Positions 8,745 to 17,511 are shown, counted from the first letter of the stretch. The stretch is DNA of 64,000 bases from Kluyvera sp040932435 (GCF_040932435.1 NZ_JBFQGA010000011.1:1-64000), one strand, 5' to 3'. Translations and numbers: made by a program. The notes: generated by a model not told the origin, from the sequence alone.

Positions 8745-8993
8745 CATCGGCAAGGGTGCCAGAAGGATTTAGACTCAGGATGAGGGGTCAGGAGCGCCAA
8801 GAGGCGAAGACCTACGGAATCTGTCAGGATGACCCGCGTCTGGAGACGCTACGCAGGGATAGGGAACAATAACAGGGACTGTTATAAAGCTAATGGATAA
8901 ACAGGGCGTGTTGTAAGCCAACATGGAATGTGGAACCCGTAATGGGTTGTGAGTCAGGAAAAAAGGCGACAGATTACTCTGTCGCCTTTTTTC
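8745..8993 (+). ncRNA. csrC: CsrC regulatory RNA (CsrA sponge)
   Basis: The sequence lies between yihA and yihI, the csrC position in E. coli. It shares the block GACTCAGGATGAGG-GGTCAGGAGCGCCA and ends in the strong terminator AAAAGGCGACAGA-TTACTC-TGTCGCCTTTTTT (8961-8992). Many GGA motifs (AGGAT, CAGGATG, CAGGAGC, ACGGAAT, CAGGATG, CTGGAGA, ATGGATA and others) are the CsrA-binding elements. CsrC sequesters CsrA and so affects central carbon flux, glycogen and motility. The middle has diverged from K-12. The 5' end is estimated from the promoter. A 156-codon frame across this region (8302-8772) is not a gene. Confidence 0.9.
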
Positions 8994-9060
8994 TTTGTTT
9001 GCTTTCTGCTAGATTCCGGCTCAATTCTATACTGAATAAAACGGCTTAAAGACTGACATC

Positions 9061-9579
9061 ATGAAAAAACCAACCTCTGCACCGCGTAGTAAAGCACCGG
9101 GCAAACAGCGTCGTAAAACGCGTGAAGAACTGAACCTCGAAGCGCGCGACCGTAAGAACGACAAAAAGCACCGCGGCAACGCGGCGGGCAGCCGTGCGAA
9201 AGGCACCGACGGTGCATCCGGCGGCAACAAACAGAAGCAGCAACAAGATCCTCGTATTGGTAGTAAAAAACCGATCGCGCTGGGCGTAACCGATGCGCCT
9301 GTCGTGAAACAGCACAAACCGAAGAGCGAGAAACCTATGCTTTCACCGCAGGCCGAGCTGGATATGCTGGAGAGTGATGAGCGCCTGGATGCGCTGTTGG
9401 AACGTCTGGAAAATGACGAAGTCCTGTCTGCTGAAGAGCAGAAGTGGGTTGATGCCAAACTGGACCGAATTGATGAGCTGATGCAGCAGCTTGGCCTCAC
9501 CTATGAGGACGAAGAAGAAGACGAAGAGGAAGAAGAGGGCAAGGAAGACATGATGCGCCTGCTGCGAGGTGGAAACTAA
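9061..9579 (+). CDS. yihI: Der GTPase-activating protein YihI
   Basis: YihI stimulates the GTPase Der (EngA) and slows late 50S ribosome maturation. The 172-residue protein (E. coli 169) begins with a highly basic Lys/Arg-rich half (residues 1 to about 90). It ends with a helical acidic half (AELDMLESDERLDALLERL) and an acidic tail rich in Glu and Asp. This bipolar charge pattern is typical of the family. It stands downstream of csrC and upstream of a small ORF and hemN. Confidence 0.94.
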   Translation: MKKPTSAPRSKAPGKQRRKTREELNLEARDRKNDKKHRGNAAGSRAKGTDGASGGNKQKQQQDPRIGSKKPIALGVTDAPVVKQHKPKSEKPMLSPQAELDMLESDERLDALLERLENDEVLSAEEQKWVDAKLDRIDELMQQLGLTYEDEEEDEEEEEGKEDMMRLLRGGN

Positions 9580-9582
9580 CGT

Positions 9583-9765
9583 TTGCACCCGATTGGCTTG
9601 CCAGTCCTGCTTATAACCCTTTTGGTTGTATGTTATCTGGGGTGGTTATTCGTTAAACTACGACGGTTGTCGCGGCGTCAAAGTTGGCTGCGCAACCGGC
9701 TGTGGCGCAGTAGTGCGGCCACGCCGGCAAGCCGTCGTCGTTCTCGACGCCATCGCAAGGAGTGA
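9583..9765 (+). CDS. Small predicted membrane protein between yihI and hemN
   Basis: This 60-codon frame starts with TTG three bases after the yihI stop. Its TGA overlaps the ribosome site of hemN (AAGGAG, 9757-9762). The product would have one N-terminal membrane segment (about residues 5-24, LPVLLITLLVVCYLGWLFV) and then a strongly basic Arg/Ser-rich tail. I do not recognise it with certainty. In vibrios and relatives a DUF2489 membrane protein is encoded between yihI and hemN, and this could be a short relative or a remnant. No obvious independent ribosome site exists, so translation would depend on coupling to yihI. It may also be an unused frame. Confidence 0.4.
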   Translation: MHPIGLPVLLITLLVVCYLGWLFVKLRRLSRRQSWLRNRLWRSSAATPASRRRSRRHRKE

Positions 9766-9767
9766 GC

Positions 9768-11141
9768 ATGTCTGTGCAGTTAATCGACTGGGATCTGGCC
9801 CTGATCCAGAAATATAACTATTCCGGGCCACGCTATACCTCATATCCCACCGCGCTGGAATTTTCTGACGCCTTTGGCGAAAGTGAGTTTCTTGACGCCG
9901 TCGCGCGTTACCCAGAACGGCCATTGTCTCTGTACGTGCATATCCCGTTCTGCCATAAGCTCTGTTACTTCTGTGGCTGCAATAAAATTGTTACCCGTCA
10001 GCAGCACAAAGCCGATCAATATCTCGACGTCCTAGAGCGGGAGATTCGCCAGCGTGCGCCGTTATTCTCTGGCCGTCATGTCAGCCAGCTGCACTGGGGC
10101 GGCGGTACGCCAACTTATCTCGATAAAGCGCAAATCAGCCGCCTGATGTCGCTGTTGCGCGAGAACTTCCATTTTGATGCTGATGCGGAGATTTCAATTG
10201 AAGTCGATCCGCGTGAAATCGAGCTGGACGTCATTGATCATTTACGCAGTGAAGGGTTTAACCGCCTGAGCATGGGCGTGCAGGACTTCAACAAAGAAGT
10301 CCAGCGGCTGGTTAACCGCGAGCAGGATGAAGAGTTCATTTTTGCGTTGCTCAACCGCGCCCGTGAAATCGGCTTCACGTCGACCAATATTGACCTGATC
10401 TACGGCCTGCCGAAGCAGACGCCGGAAAGCTTTGCCTTCACGCTAAAACGCGTTGCGGAGCTGAACCCCGATCGTCTGAGCGTCTTTAACTACGCACATC
10501 TGCCGACACTGTTCGCCGCACAGCGTAAAATCAAGGACCACGACCTGCCATCAGCGCAGCAGAAGTTGGATATTCTGCAAGAAACCATCGGCTCATTGAC
10601 TGAAGCTGGCTACCAGTTTATCGGCATGGATCACTTTGCTCGCCCGGATAACGAACTGGCGGTAGCGCAGCGTGAAGGCGTATTGCACCGTAACTTCCAA
10701 GGCTACACAACTCAAGGCGATACCGACCTGTTGGGCTTGGGCGTTTCCGCTATCAGCATGATTGGCGACTGCTACGCGCAGAACCAGAAAGAGTTGAAGC
10801 TGTACTATCAGCAGGTAGCTGAGCAGGGCAACGCGCTGTGGCGTGGCATTGCCTTAACGCGCGATGACTGTATTCGCCGTGATGTGATTAAGGCGCTTAT
10901 CTGCAACTTCGCGCTCGACTTTACGGCGGTGGAAAAAGCGTGGGATCTCAACTTTAGCGAATATTTTGCACCCGACTTAGCGTTACTGGCACCGCTGGCG
11001 AATGATGGGCTGGTGGATATCGATGCGCAAGGCATTCAGGTGACGGCGAAAGGCCGCCTGCTAATTCGCAATATCTGTATGTGCTTTGACGCCTATCTCC
11101 GCCAAAAAGCGCGGATGCAGCAGTTCTCGCGGGTGATTTAA
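9768..11141 (+). CDS. hemN: Oxygen-independent coproporphyrinogen III dehydrogenase
   Basis: HemN is the radical-SAM enzyme that converts coproporphyrinogen III to protoporphyrinogen IX without oxygen in haem synthesis. The [4Fe-4S] motif reads HIPFCHKLCYFCGC (CX3CX2CXC, about residues 62-71), and the glycine-rich GGGTPTYL SAM-binding segment follows. I start at the ATG at 9768 (MSVQLIDWD), giving 457 residues as in E. coli. A GTG two codons earlier is in frame but overlaps the AAGGAG ribosome site. It is the last gene of the yihI-side cluster before a REP element and the convergent glnG. Confidence 0.97.
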   Translation: MSVQLIDWDLALIQKYNYSGPRYTSYPTALEFSDAFGESEFLDAVARYPERPLSLYVHIPFCHKLCYFCGCNKIVTRQQHKADQYLDVLEREIRQRAPLFSGRHVSQLHWGGGTPTYLDKAQISRLMSLLRENFHFDADAEISIEVDPREIELDVIDHLRSEGFNRLSMGVQDFNKEVQRLVNREQDEEFIFALLNRAREIGFTSTNIDLIYGLPKQTPESFAFTLKRVAELNPDRLSVFNYAHLPTLFAAQRKIKDHDLPSAQQKLDILQETIGSLTEAGYQFIGMDHFARPDNELAVAQREGVLHRNFQGYTTQGDTDLLGLGVSAISMIGDCYAQNQKELKLYYQQVAEQGNALWRGIALTRDDCIRRDVIKALICNFALDFTAVEKAWDLNFSEYFAPDLALLAPLANDGLVDIDAQGIQVTAKGRLLIRNICMCFDAYLRQKARMQQFSRVI

Positions 11142-11146
11142 GTCGC

Positions 11147-11212
11147 GCCCGGTTTACCGGGCAGACAGGCTACTAGCACAGGTAAGCCGGATAAGCGTCA
11201 GCGCTATCCGGC
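11147..11212. repeat. Hairpin and REP element between hemN and glnG
   Basis: A GCCCGG-TTTA-CCGGGC hairpin (11147-11162) is followed by a REP palindrome GCCGGATAAGCGTCAGCG then CTATCCGGC (11186-11212). Both lie in the 77-bp convergent gap between the hemN and glnG stops and may act as transcript-end structures. Confidence 0.75.
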
Positions 11213-11218
11213 TCGCCG

Positions 11219-12631
11219 TTACTCCATCCCCAGCTCTTTGAGCTTACGCGTGAGCGTATTACGCCCCCAACCCAGCAGACGTGCCGCTTCCTGTTTATGC
11301 CCCTGTGTGTGACGCAACGCGGTGGTTAACAGCGTCCGTTCCATCTCAGGCTGTGCTTCGGAAAGCAGGTTTTGATGACCGGAACGTAACGCGCGGTCGG
11401 CCCACTGTGCGAGCAGCGTGGCCCAACTATCCGGCAGCGAAGACGACGTGGTGCTATCCGGCATACTGGCTTCAAACAGTTCGCTCGGCAAATCCTGAAT
11501 CAGCACCTCTTGCCCGGCGGCCATCACCGTCAGCCAGCGGCAGGTGTTTTCCAACTGACGAACGTTACCCGGCCAAGCCAGACGCGTTAGCGCGGCTTCG
11601 GTTTCCGCATGCAGCAGCTTGGCTTCTACGCCCAGCTCGCGCGCGGCAACCTGCAGGAAATGGTGTGCCAGACGAGGAATATCTTCTCGGCGCTCGCGTA
11701 GCGGTGGCAGGTGTACGCGGATGACGTTTAGGCGGTGGAATAAATCCTCGCGGAATTTCCCCTCCTGCACGCGCTGTTCAAGGTTCTGGTGAGTAGCCGC
11801 AATAATGCGCACATCCACCTTCACCGGCGCATAGCCGCCAACGCGGTAGAACTGGCCGTCGGCCAGCACGCGCAGCAAGCGGGTTTGAACGTCCATCGGC
11901 ATATCACCGATCTCATCAAGGAATAAGGTGCCGCCGTCGGCCTGTTCAAAACGCCCCTGGCGAACGTTATTGGCGCCGGTAAATGCCCCTTTTTCATGAC
12001 CAAACAGCTCGGACTCGATCAGATCTTTCGGGATAGCGGCCATATTCAGTGCGATAAACGGTGCTTTAACTCGCGGGCTATGGCGATGCAGCGCATGGGC
12101 GACCAGCTCTTTACCCGTGCCGGACTCACCGTTAATCAGCACGCTGATAGAGGAGCGGGATAGGCGACCGATAATGCGAAATACGTCCTGCATGGCCGGC
12201 GCTTCACCGATAATATCGGTTGTTGGATCGTTCACCTGCACATTACGCGGCTGCTGTTGTTCCTGATAATGGCTAATGGCACGTTCAACCAGCGCGACAG
12301 CTTCATCAATATCGAATGGTTTTGGCAGGTAATCAAACGCACCTTGCTGATAGGCGCTCACCGCGGCATCCAGATCGGAATGCGCGGTCATTATGATGAC
12401 CGGAAGCATCGGATGACGCTGCTTGATTTGCGTTAACAGCGCTAAACCGTCCATACCCGGCATGCGAATATCGGACATCAGTACGTCAGGGGTTTTGGTT
12501 GCCAGCGCTTCCAGCACCTCTTTCCCGCCCTCAAACGTCGTGCAGGTCAACCCAGCACCGGTGAGTGCGCGTTCAAGCACCCAACGGATGGAGCTATCGT
12601 CATCTACGACCCAGACTATCCCTCGTTGCAT
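11219..12631 (-). CDS. glnG: Nitrogen regulator NtrC (NRI)
   Basis: This sigma54-dependent response regulator activates glnA and other nitrogen genes when phosphorylated by NtrB. The receiver domain (residues 1 to about 120) has the acidic pair DDD and phospho-acceptor Asp in MSDIRMPG. The AAA+ domain has Walker A GESGTGKE, the sigma54-contact loop GAFTGA and Walker B TLFLDEIGD. A Fis-type helix-turn-helix lies at the C-terminus (EAARLLGWGRNTLTRKL). I use the ATG at 12631 (MQRGIVWVVDDD), giving 470 residues (E. coli 469). Two further in-frame codons upstream, including an ATG at 12637, lack support. It is third in glnA-glnL-glnG, nine bases behind glnL. Confidence 0.97.
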   Translation of the reverse strand: MQRGIVWVVDDDSSIRWVLERALTGAGLTCTTFEGGKEVLEALATKTPDVLMSDIRMPGMDGLALLTQIKQRHPMLPVIIMTAHSDLDAAVSAYQQGAFDYLPKPFDIDEAVALVERAISHYQEQQQPRNVQVNDPTTDIIGEAPAMQDVFRIIGRLSRSSISVLINGESGTGKELVAHALHRHSPRVKAPFIALNMAAIPKDLIESELFGHEKGAFTGANNVRQGRFEQADGGTLFLDEIGDMPMDVQTRLLRVLADGQFYRVGGYAPVKVDVRIIAATHQNLEQRVQEGKFREDLFHRLNVIRVHLPPLRERREDIPRLAHHFLQVAARELGVEAKLLHAETEAALTRLAWPGNVRQLENTCRWLTVMAAGQEVLIQDLPSELFEASMPDSTTSSSLPDSWATLLAQWADRALRSGHQNLLSEAQPEMERTLLTTALRHTQGHKQEAARLLGWGRNTLTRKLKELGME

Positions 12632-12640
12632 AAACACACC

Positions 12641-13690
12641 TTATTTTTTGATTGGCAGGTAAACCGAGAACTCGGTATGACCCGGCCAACTGGTAAATTC
12701 AATTTTGCCGGAGTGCTGATCGATAAGACTGCGCGCAATCGACAGACCCAGCCCGGTGCCGCCTTCACGGCCGCTGACCATTGGGTAGAACAACGTGTCC
12801 TGCAAATGTGATGGAATGCCGGGGCCGTTATCCTCGATATCAATCCTGGCGGCCAGGCGATAGCGAACGCCGTGCAGCGTGAGCTGAAAAGCGGTGCGGG
12901 TACGCAGGACGATTTCGCCCCCATCCGGCCCAAGAGCCTGAAGGGCATTGCGCACAATATTCAGCAAAACCTGCTCTATCTGGTCTGGATCGTGCGGAAG
13001 CTCCGGCAAACTCGGATCGTAGTCGCGCACCAGCGTGACGTTGTCTGGCAGCTCCATTGAGACCAGCTTCACCACGCGTTCCGCGACCTTATGAATACTT
13101 TCGGTCACATGTGTACCGGGATGCTGCGGCCCCAGCAGCCTGTCGACCAGATTTCGCAGACGGTCGGCCTGTTCGATAATCACGTTGGTGTATTCGGTGA
13201 GCGCCGGATCGGGCAGCGCCTTGCTTAATAGCTGTGCTGCACCGCGCAGGCCTCCCAGCGGGTTTTTAATCTCATGCGCTAGGCCACGCACCAGATCGCG
13301 AGCGGCGATTTGCTGGGCGTGCTGGAGCTGCTCTTGGCTCAAGCGGCGCTGATTATCCATCGGGGCCATTTCCAGCAGGATAAAGCCATCAGGAAGGCGC
13401 TGAGCTGTGAGAGAGAGAATATGCGACCGACTATCGATGACCAGTGTGACTTCGCTATCGGTAAACCCTTGGCCCGTTTGCAGGCTTTCCTGCATCAAGC
13501 CAATATTCAGCGAAAAATAGCTCAACAGCTCTGGAAGCGGGGTGCCGAAAAGCTTACGCGCGCTCTGCGCCAACAACTGTTGGGCCGCGGGATTCGCGTA
13601 GTGTACGGCGAGGTCGTCATCGACCAATAAGATGCTGTTGATTAACGAATTAAGGATCTGCCCAGCATCGGGCAGTGCGCCTGTTGCCAT
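12641..13690 (-). CDS. glnL: Nitrogen sensor histidine kinase/phosphatase NtrB (NRII)
   Basis: NtrB phosphorylates NtrC under nitrogen limitation and dephosphorylates it when bound by PII. The 349-residue soluble protein has an N-terminal PAS domain and the H-box GLAHEIKNPLGG with the phospho-histidine. The ATPase boxes are N (LNIVRNALQAL), G1 (DNGPGIP) and G2 (GGTGLGLSIA). There are no membrane segments, as expected for this cytosolic sensor. It has its own promoter region upstream with an NtrC palindrome, as well as read-through from glnA. Confidence 0.97.
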   Translation of the reverse strand: MATGALPDAGQILNSLINSILLVDDDLAVHYANPAAQQLLAQSARKLFGTPLPELLSYFSLNIGLMQESLQTGQGFTDSEVTLVIDSRSHILSLTAQRLPDGFILLEMAPMDNQRRLSQEQLQHAQQIAARDLVRGLAHEIKNPLGGLRGAAQLLSKALPDPALTEYTNVIIEQADRLRNLVDRLLGPQHPGTHVTESIHKVAERVVKLVSMELPDNVTLVRDYDPSLPELPHDPDQIEQVLLNIVRNALQALGPDGGEIVLRTRTAFQLTLHGVRYRLAARIDIEDNGPGIPSHLQDTLFYPMVSGREGGTGLGLSIARSLIDQHSGKIEFTSWPGHTEFSVYLPIKK

Positions 13691-13712
13691 TTAGCAGTCT
13701 CCTGAAAAGGCT

Positions 13713-13734
13713 TGCACTGTTTTAGTGCATTATA
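13713..13734 (-). promoter_or_regulatory. glnL promoter -10 and NtrC operator
   Basis: A TGCACTGTTTTAGTGCA palindrome at 13713-13729 matches the NtrC binding pattern. On the minus strand it overlaps a TATAAT hexamer (13729-13734). In E. coli NtrC represses the weak glnLp promoter through such a site. Confidence 0.8.
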
Positions 13735-13776
13735 GCTTTTTATTGATAAAAAGCGCGAAATATCAGGCTGTTGGTG

Positions 13777-13897
13777 GAGAAAAAAGCCCATCCTGAGATG
13801 GGCTGAAAGTTTCCACGGCAACTCAATTCCAGAAGATTACGCCAAGGCCTGTTGACCGTGGCGCGACGTCATCTGGACAGAACAACTCAAATTACGA
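13777..13897 (-). ncRNA. glnZ: glnA 3' UTR, candidate GlnZ sRNA, with terminator
   Basis: The 120-base 3' UTR of glnA ends in the hairpin AGCCCATC-TCA-GGATGGGCT followed by six T on the minus strand (13780-13805). In E. coli and Salmonella the glnA 3' UTR is processed into the Hfq-bound sRNA GlnZ, which links nitrogen and carbon metabolism. Position and terminator support an equivalent here. The processed 5' end cannot be read from DNA. Confidence 0.5.
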
Positions 13898-15307
13898 TTA
13901 AACGCTGTAGTACAGTTCGAACTCAACCGGGTGTGGCGTCATGCGTACGCGGTCGTTTTCTTCAATGCGCAGACCGATGTAAGCATCGATAGCTTCATCA
14001 GTGAACACGCCGCCAGCCGTCAGGAACTCACGGTCTGCGTCCAGCGCATTCAGTGCTTCTTCCAGAGAACCTGCAACCTGTGGGATCTCTTTCGCTTCTT
14101 CTGGTGGCAGGTCGTACAGGTTTTTGTCCATTGCTTCGCCTGGGTGGATTTTGTTCTTGATACCATCAAGACCAGCCATCAGCAGGGCTGCAAAGCACAG
14201 GTACGGGTTAGCCGCTGGATCTGGGAAGCGCACTTCGATACGACGCGCTTTCGGAGAAGCAACCACTGGGATACGGATGGAAGCAGAACGGTTACGGGCA
14301 GAGTAAGCCAGCATAACTGGAGCTTCGTAGCCTGGGACCAGACGCTTGTAAGAGTTGGTGGTTGGGTTCGCCAGGGCGTTGATCGCTTTAGCGTGTTTGA
14401 TAACACCACCGATGTAGAACAGCGCCTGCTCGGACAGACCTGCGTATTTGTCGCCGGAGAACAGGTTTACGCCGTTCTTGGACAGAGACATGTGGCAGTG
14501 CATACCGGAACCGTTATCGCCAAACATTGGTTTTGGCATGAAGGTCGCGGTTTTACCGAAACGGTGTGCAACGTTGTGCACAACGTATTTGTAGATCTGA
14601 ATCTCATCCGCTTTTTTGGTCATGGTGTTAAAGCGGGTGGCGATTTCGTTCTGGCCTGCGGTCGCCACTTCGTGGTGATGCGCTTCAACAACCAGACCCA
14701 TCTCTTCCATGATCAGACACATGGTAGAACGGATGTCCTGGGAGGAATCGACCGGAGGAACTGGGAAGTAACCGCCTTTCACGCCAGGACGGTGACCTTT
14801 GTTACCACCTTCGTATTTGGTGGAGGAGTTCCATGCGCCTTCGATATCATCGATAGCAACGTGGGAACCGGAGATGGATGCGCCGAAACGAATGTCATCA
14901 AACAGGAAGAATTCTGGCTCTGGCCCGAACAGAACGGTGTCCGCGATGCCGGTAGCGCGCAGATACTCTTCAGCACGTTTAGCGATGGAGCGTGGGTCAC
15001 GGTCATAGCCCTGCAGCGTGCCTGGTTCCAGGATGTCGCAACGAATGATCAGGGTAGACTCTTCAAAGAACGGGTCGATGAGAGCGGTAGTCGCATCTGG
15101 CATCAGAACCATGTCGGATTCGTTAATGCCTTTCCAGCCACCGATTGAGGAGCCGTCAAACATTTTGCCTTCTTCAAAGAATTCGGCATTTACCTGATGA
15201 GCAGGAATAGTGACGTGCTGTTCTTTACCTTTGGTATCGGTGAAGCGCAAATCGACAAATTTCACTTCGTGCTCATTCAGCATCGTCAAAACGTGTTCAG
15301 CGGACAT
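13898..15307 (-). CDS. glnA: Glutamine synthetase, type I
   Basis: The enzyme makes glutamine from glutamate, ammonia and ATP and acts as a dodecamer. The 469-residue frame from the ATG at 15307 (MSAEHVLTML) equals E. coli GlnA. Two further in-frame ATGs upstream (15316 and one start earlier than MSAEH) are not needed. Visible signatures are the N-terminal FDGSSIGGW loop, the GPEPEFF metal-ligand segment, the KPMFGDNGSGMH ATP-binding block and the adenylylation loop NLYDLPPEE, whose Tyr is modified by GlnE. It is first in the glnALG operon, with a sigma54 promoter and NtrC enhancers upstream. Confidence 0.98.
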   Translation of the reverse strand: MSAEHVLTMLNEHEVKFVDLRFTDTKGKEQHVTIPAHQVNAEFFEEGKMFDGSSIGGWKGINESDMVLMPDATTALIDPFFEESTLIIRCDILEPGTLQGYDRDPRSIAKRAEEYLRATGIADTVLFGPEPEFFLFDDIRFGASISGSHVAIDDIEGAWNSSTKYEGGNKGHRPGVKGGYFPVPPVDSSQDIRSTMCLIMEEMGLVVEAHHHEVATAGQNEIATRFNTMTKKADEIQIYKYVVHNVAHRFGKTATFMPKPMFGDNGSGMHCHMSLSKNGVNLFSGDKYAGLSEQALFYIGGVIKHAKAINALANPTTNSYKRLVPGYEAPVMLAYSARNRSASIRIPVVASPKARRIEVRFPDPAANPYLCFAALLMAGLDGIKNKIHPGEAMDKNLYDLPPEEAKEIPQVAGSLEEALNALDADREFLTAGGVFTDEAIDAYIGLRIEENDRVRMTPHPVEFELYYSV

Positions 15308-15395
15308 ACTTAACATCTCCCGGATTTTATCATTGTCGTCGTGGTAACGAGGTCTTCAATCACTGCTTAAAGTGGCGTTGTTGCCCTAAAAAATA

Positions 15396-15416
15396 TAAAG
15401 CGAAATCTGTGCCAAC
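15396..15416 (-). promoter_or_regulatory. glnAp2 sigma54 promoter
   Basis: On the minus strand the bases TTGGCAC-AGATT-TCGCTT form a -24/-12 element with GG and GC twelve bases apart. It stands about 100 bp before the glnA ATG. The implied start is near 15388. Confidence 0.88.
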
Positions 15417-15487
15417 TTTTAAATCACCCCCAAAAGGCGTTATCATGCGCACCATAGTGCAAAAGGGCTGCACCATGATAGCTTCTT

Positions 15488-15536
15488 TGCACCATTATAG
15501 TGCTTATCTGTCATTGCTGAGCACCATATTGGTGCA
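15488..15536 (-). promoter_or_regulatory. NtrC enhancer sites of glnA
   Basis: Two NtrC palindromes occur: TGCACCATTATAGTGC (15488-15503) and GCACCATATTGGTGCA (15521-15536). They centre about 107 and 140 bases upstream of the inferred glnAp2 start, the same places as the two strong E. coli enhancer sites. Weaker half-sites lie nearer the promoter around 15448-15475. Confidence 0.9.
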
Positions 15537-15687
15537 AATTGTGATTAGGTGCCCTTTTTATGCTCCGTGAAAGCGATCACAAAGAAACTCTGCAATACTT
15601 GTTTGCGGAGGATCTCTGTGATCCTGTTTTGTAGTGCGATTAATCCGTGTACAATAACGCGCTATTTCTAATGCCCGAGGCAAAGTT

Positions 15688-17511
15688 GTGATCGAAAATT
15701 TGCGTAACATCGCCATCATCGCGCACGTTGACCATGGTAAGACTACCCTGGTTGATAAGCTGCTCCAGCAATCCGGTACGTTTGATGCGCGTGCTGAAAC
15801 ACAAGAGCGTGTGATGGACTCCAACGATTTGGAGAAAGAGCGTGGGATTACCATCCTCGCGAAAAACACCGCTATCAAATGGAATGATTACCGTATCAAC
15901 ATCGTTGATACCCCAGGGCACGCCGACTTCGGTGGTGAAGTTGAGCGCGTTATGTCCATGGTTGACTCCGTGCTGCTGGTTGTTGATGCAATGGATGGTC
16001 CGATGCCGCAGACGCGCTTCGTGACTAAAAAAGCATTTGCTCATGGCCTGAAACCAATTGTTGTTATCAACAAAGTTGACCGTCCTGGCGCGCGTCCTGA
16101 TTGGGTTGTTGACCAGGTCTTCGACCTGTTCGTTAACCTCGATGCGACCGACGAACAGCTGGACTTCCCTATCATTTACGCTTCTGCGCTGAATGGTATT
16201 GCTGGCGTTGATCACGAAGATATGGCGGAAGACATGACCCCGCTGTACCAGGCGATTGTTGACCATGTTCCTGCTCCAGACGTAGACCTGGATGGCCCGC
16301 TGCAGATGCAAATCTCCCAGCTGGACTACAACAACTACGTTGGCGTTATCGGTATCGGCCGTATCAAACGCGGTAAAGTTAAACCGAACCAGCAGATCAC
16401 TATCATCGATAGCGAAGGCAAAACCCGTAACGGTAAAGTCGGTAAAGTCCTGACTCACCTGGGTCTGGAACGTATTGATAGCGACCTGGCGGAAGCTGGC
16501 GATATCATCGCGATTACCGGTCTGGGCGAGCTGAACATCTCCGACACCATCTGCGATCCGCAGAATGTTGAAGCGCTGCCAGCGCTGTCCGTAGATGAGC
16601 CAACCGTAACCATGTTCTTCAACGTCAACACTTCTCCGTTCTGCGGTAAAGAAGGTAAATACGTTACTTCTCGTCAGATCCTTGACCGTCTGAAGAAAGA
16701 ACTGGTACACAACGTTGCGCTGCGCGTTGAAGAAACTCCGGATGCTGACGCATTCCGCGTTTCTGGTCGTGGTGAGCTGCACCTGTCCGTTCTGATTGAA
16801 AACATGCGTCGTGAAGGTTTCGAGATGGCGGTTTCCCGTCCGAAAGTAATCTTCCGCGAAATCGATGGCCGTAAACAAGAGCCATTCGAAAACGTAACGC
16901 TGGACGTCGAAGAGCAGCACCAGGGTTCTGTTATGCAGGCACTGGGTGAGCGTAAAGGCGACCTGAAAAACATGAATCCAGATGGCAAAGGCCGCGTACG
17001 TCTCGACTACGTGATCCCAAGCCGTGGTCTGATCGGCTTCCGTTCAGAATTCATGACCATGACCTCCGGTACCGGTCTGCTGTACTCCACCTTCAGCCAC
17101 TACGACGATGTTCGTCCGGGCGAAGTTGGCCAGCGTCAGAACGGCGTACTGATCTCCAACGGCCAGGGTAAAGCAGTTGCGTTCGCACTGTTCAGCCTGC
17201 AGGATCGCGGTAAGCTGTTCCTGGGTCACGGTGCAGAAGTTTACGAAGGCCAGATCATCGGTATTCACAGTCGTTCTAACGACCTGACTGTAAACTGCCT
17301 GACCGGTAAAAAACTGACCAACATGCGTGCTTCCGGTACTGATGAAGCTACCACCCTGGTTCCAGCTCAGAAAATGACTCTGGAACAGGCTCTGGAATTC
17401 ATCGATGACGACGAACTGGTAGAAGTTACTCCAATTTCTATCCGTATCCGTAAACGTCACCTGACCGAGAACGATCGCAAACGTGCGAACCGTGGTCCTA
17501 AAGAAGATTAA
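15688..17511 (+). CDS. bipA: Ribosome-dependent GTPase BipA/TypA
   Basis: BipA is an EF-G-like translational GTPase that helps 50S assembly at low temperature and under stress. The 607-residue protein starts at GTG (IENLRNIAIIAHVDH) behind a GAGG ribosome site, as in E. coli. G1 is AHVDHGKT, G2 RGITI, G3 DTPGHADFGGE and G4 NKVD. EF-G domains III and V follow, then the BipA-specific C-terminal domain. It is transcribed divergently from glnA, with 380 bp of shared control DNA, and ends at a hairpin terminator. Confidence 0.98.
   Translation: MIENLRNIAIIAHVDHGKTTLVDKLLQQSGTFDARAETQERVMDSNDLEKERGITILAKNTAIKWNDYRINIVDTPGHADFGGEVERVMSMVDSVLLVVDAMDGPMPQTRFVTKKAFAHGLKPIVVINKVDRPGARPDWVVDQVFDLFVNLDATDEQLDFPIIYASALNGIAGVDHEDMAEDMTPLYQAIVDHVPAPDVDLDGPLQMQISQLDYNNYVGVIGIGRIKRGKVKPNQQITIIDSEGKTRNGKVGKVLTHLGLERIDSDLAEAGDIIAITGLGELNISDTICDPQNVEALPALSVDEPTVTMFFNVNTSPFCGKEGKYVTSRQILDRLKKELVHNVALRVEETPDADAFRVSGRGELHLSVLIENMRREGFEMAVSRPKVIFREIDGRKQEPFENVTLDVEEQHQGSVMQALGERKGDLKNMNPDGKGRVRLDYVIPSRGLIGFRSEFMTMTSGTGLLYSTFSHYDDVRPGEVGQRQNGVLISNGQGKAVAFALFSLQDRGKLFLGHGAEVYEGQIIGIHSRSNDLTVNCLTGKKLTNMRASGTDEATTLVPAQKMTLEQALEFIDDDELVEVTPISIRIRKRHLTENDRKRANRGPKED

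Noticed and set aside
8302..8772. A 156-codon frame running from within yihA into csrC
   Set aside because: It covers the yihA 5' end in antisense and the csrC promoter. It has no ribosome site or motifs, and the RNA gene explains the region.
11147..11162. The GCCCGG-TTTA-CCGGGC hairpin as the hemN terminator
   Set aside because: No T run follows on either strand, so it is recorded only as a hairpin next to the REP unit.
13931..15148. A 405-codon open frame on the plus strand, opposite glnA
   Set aside because: It is a shadow of the strongly codon-biased glnA gene. Its composition (many Trp, His, Phe, Val) is unlike a real protein, and glnA is certain on the other strand.
15640..16920. A 426-codon open frame on the minus strand, opposite bipA
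   Set aside because: It is an antisense mirror of a highly expressed gene. It has no ribosome site and no family motif.
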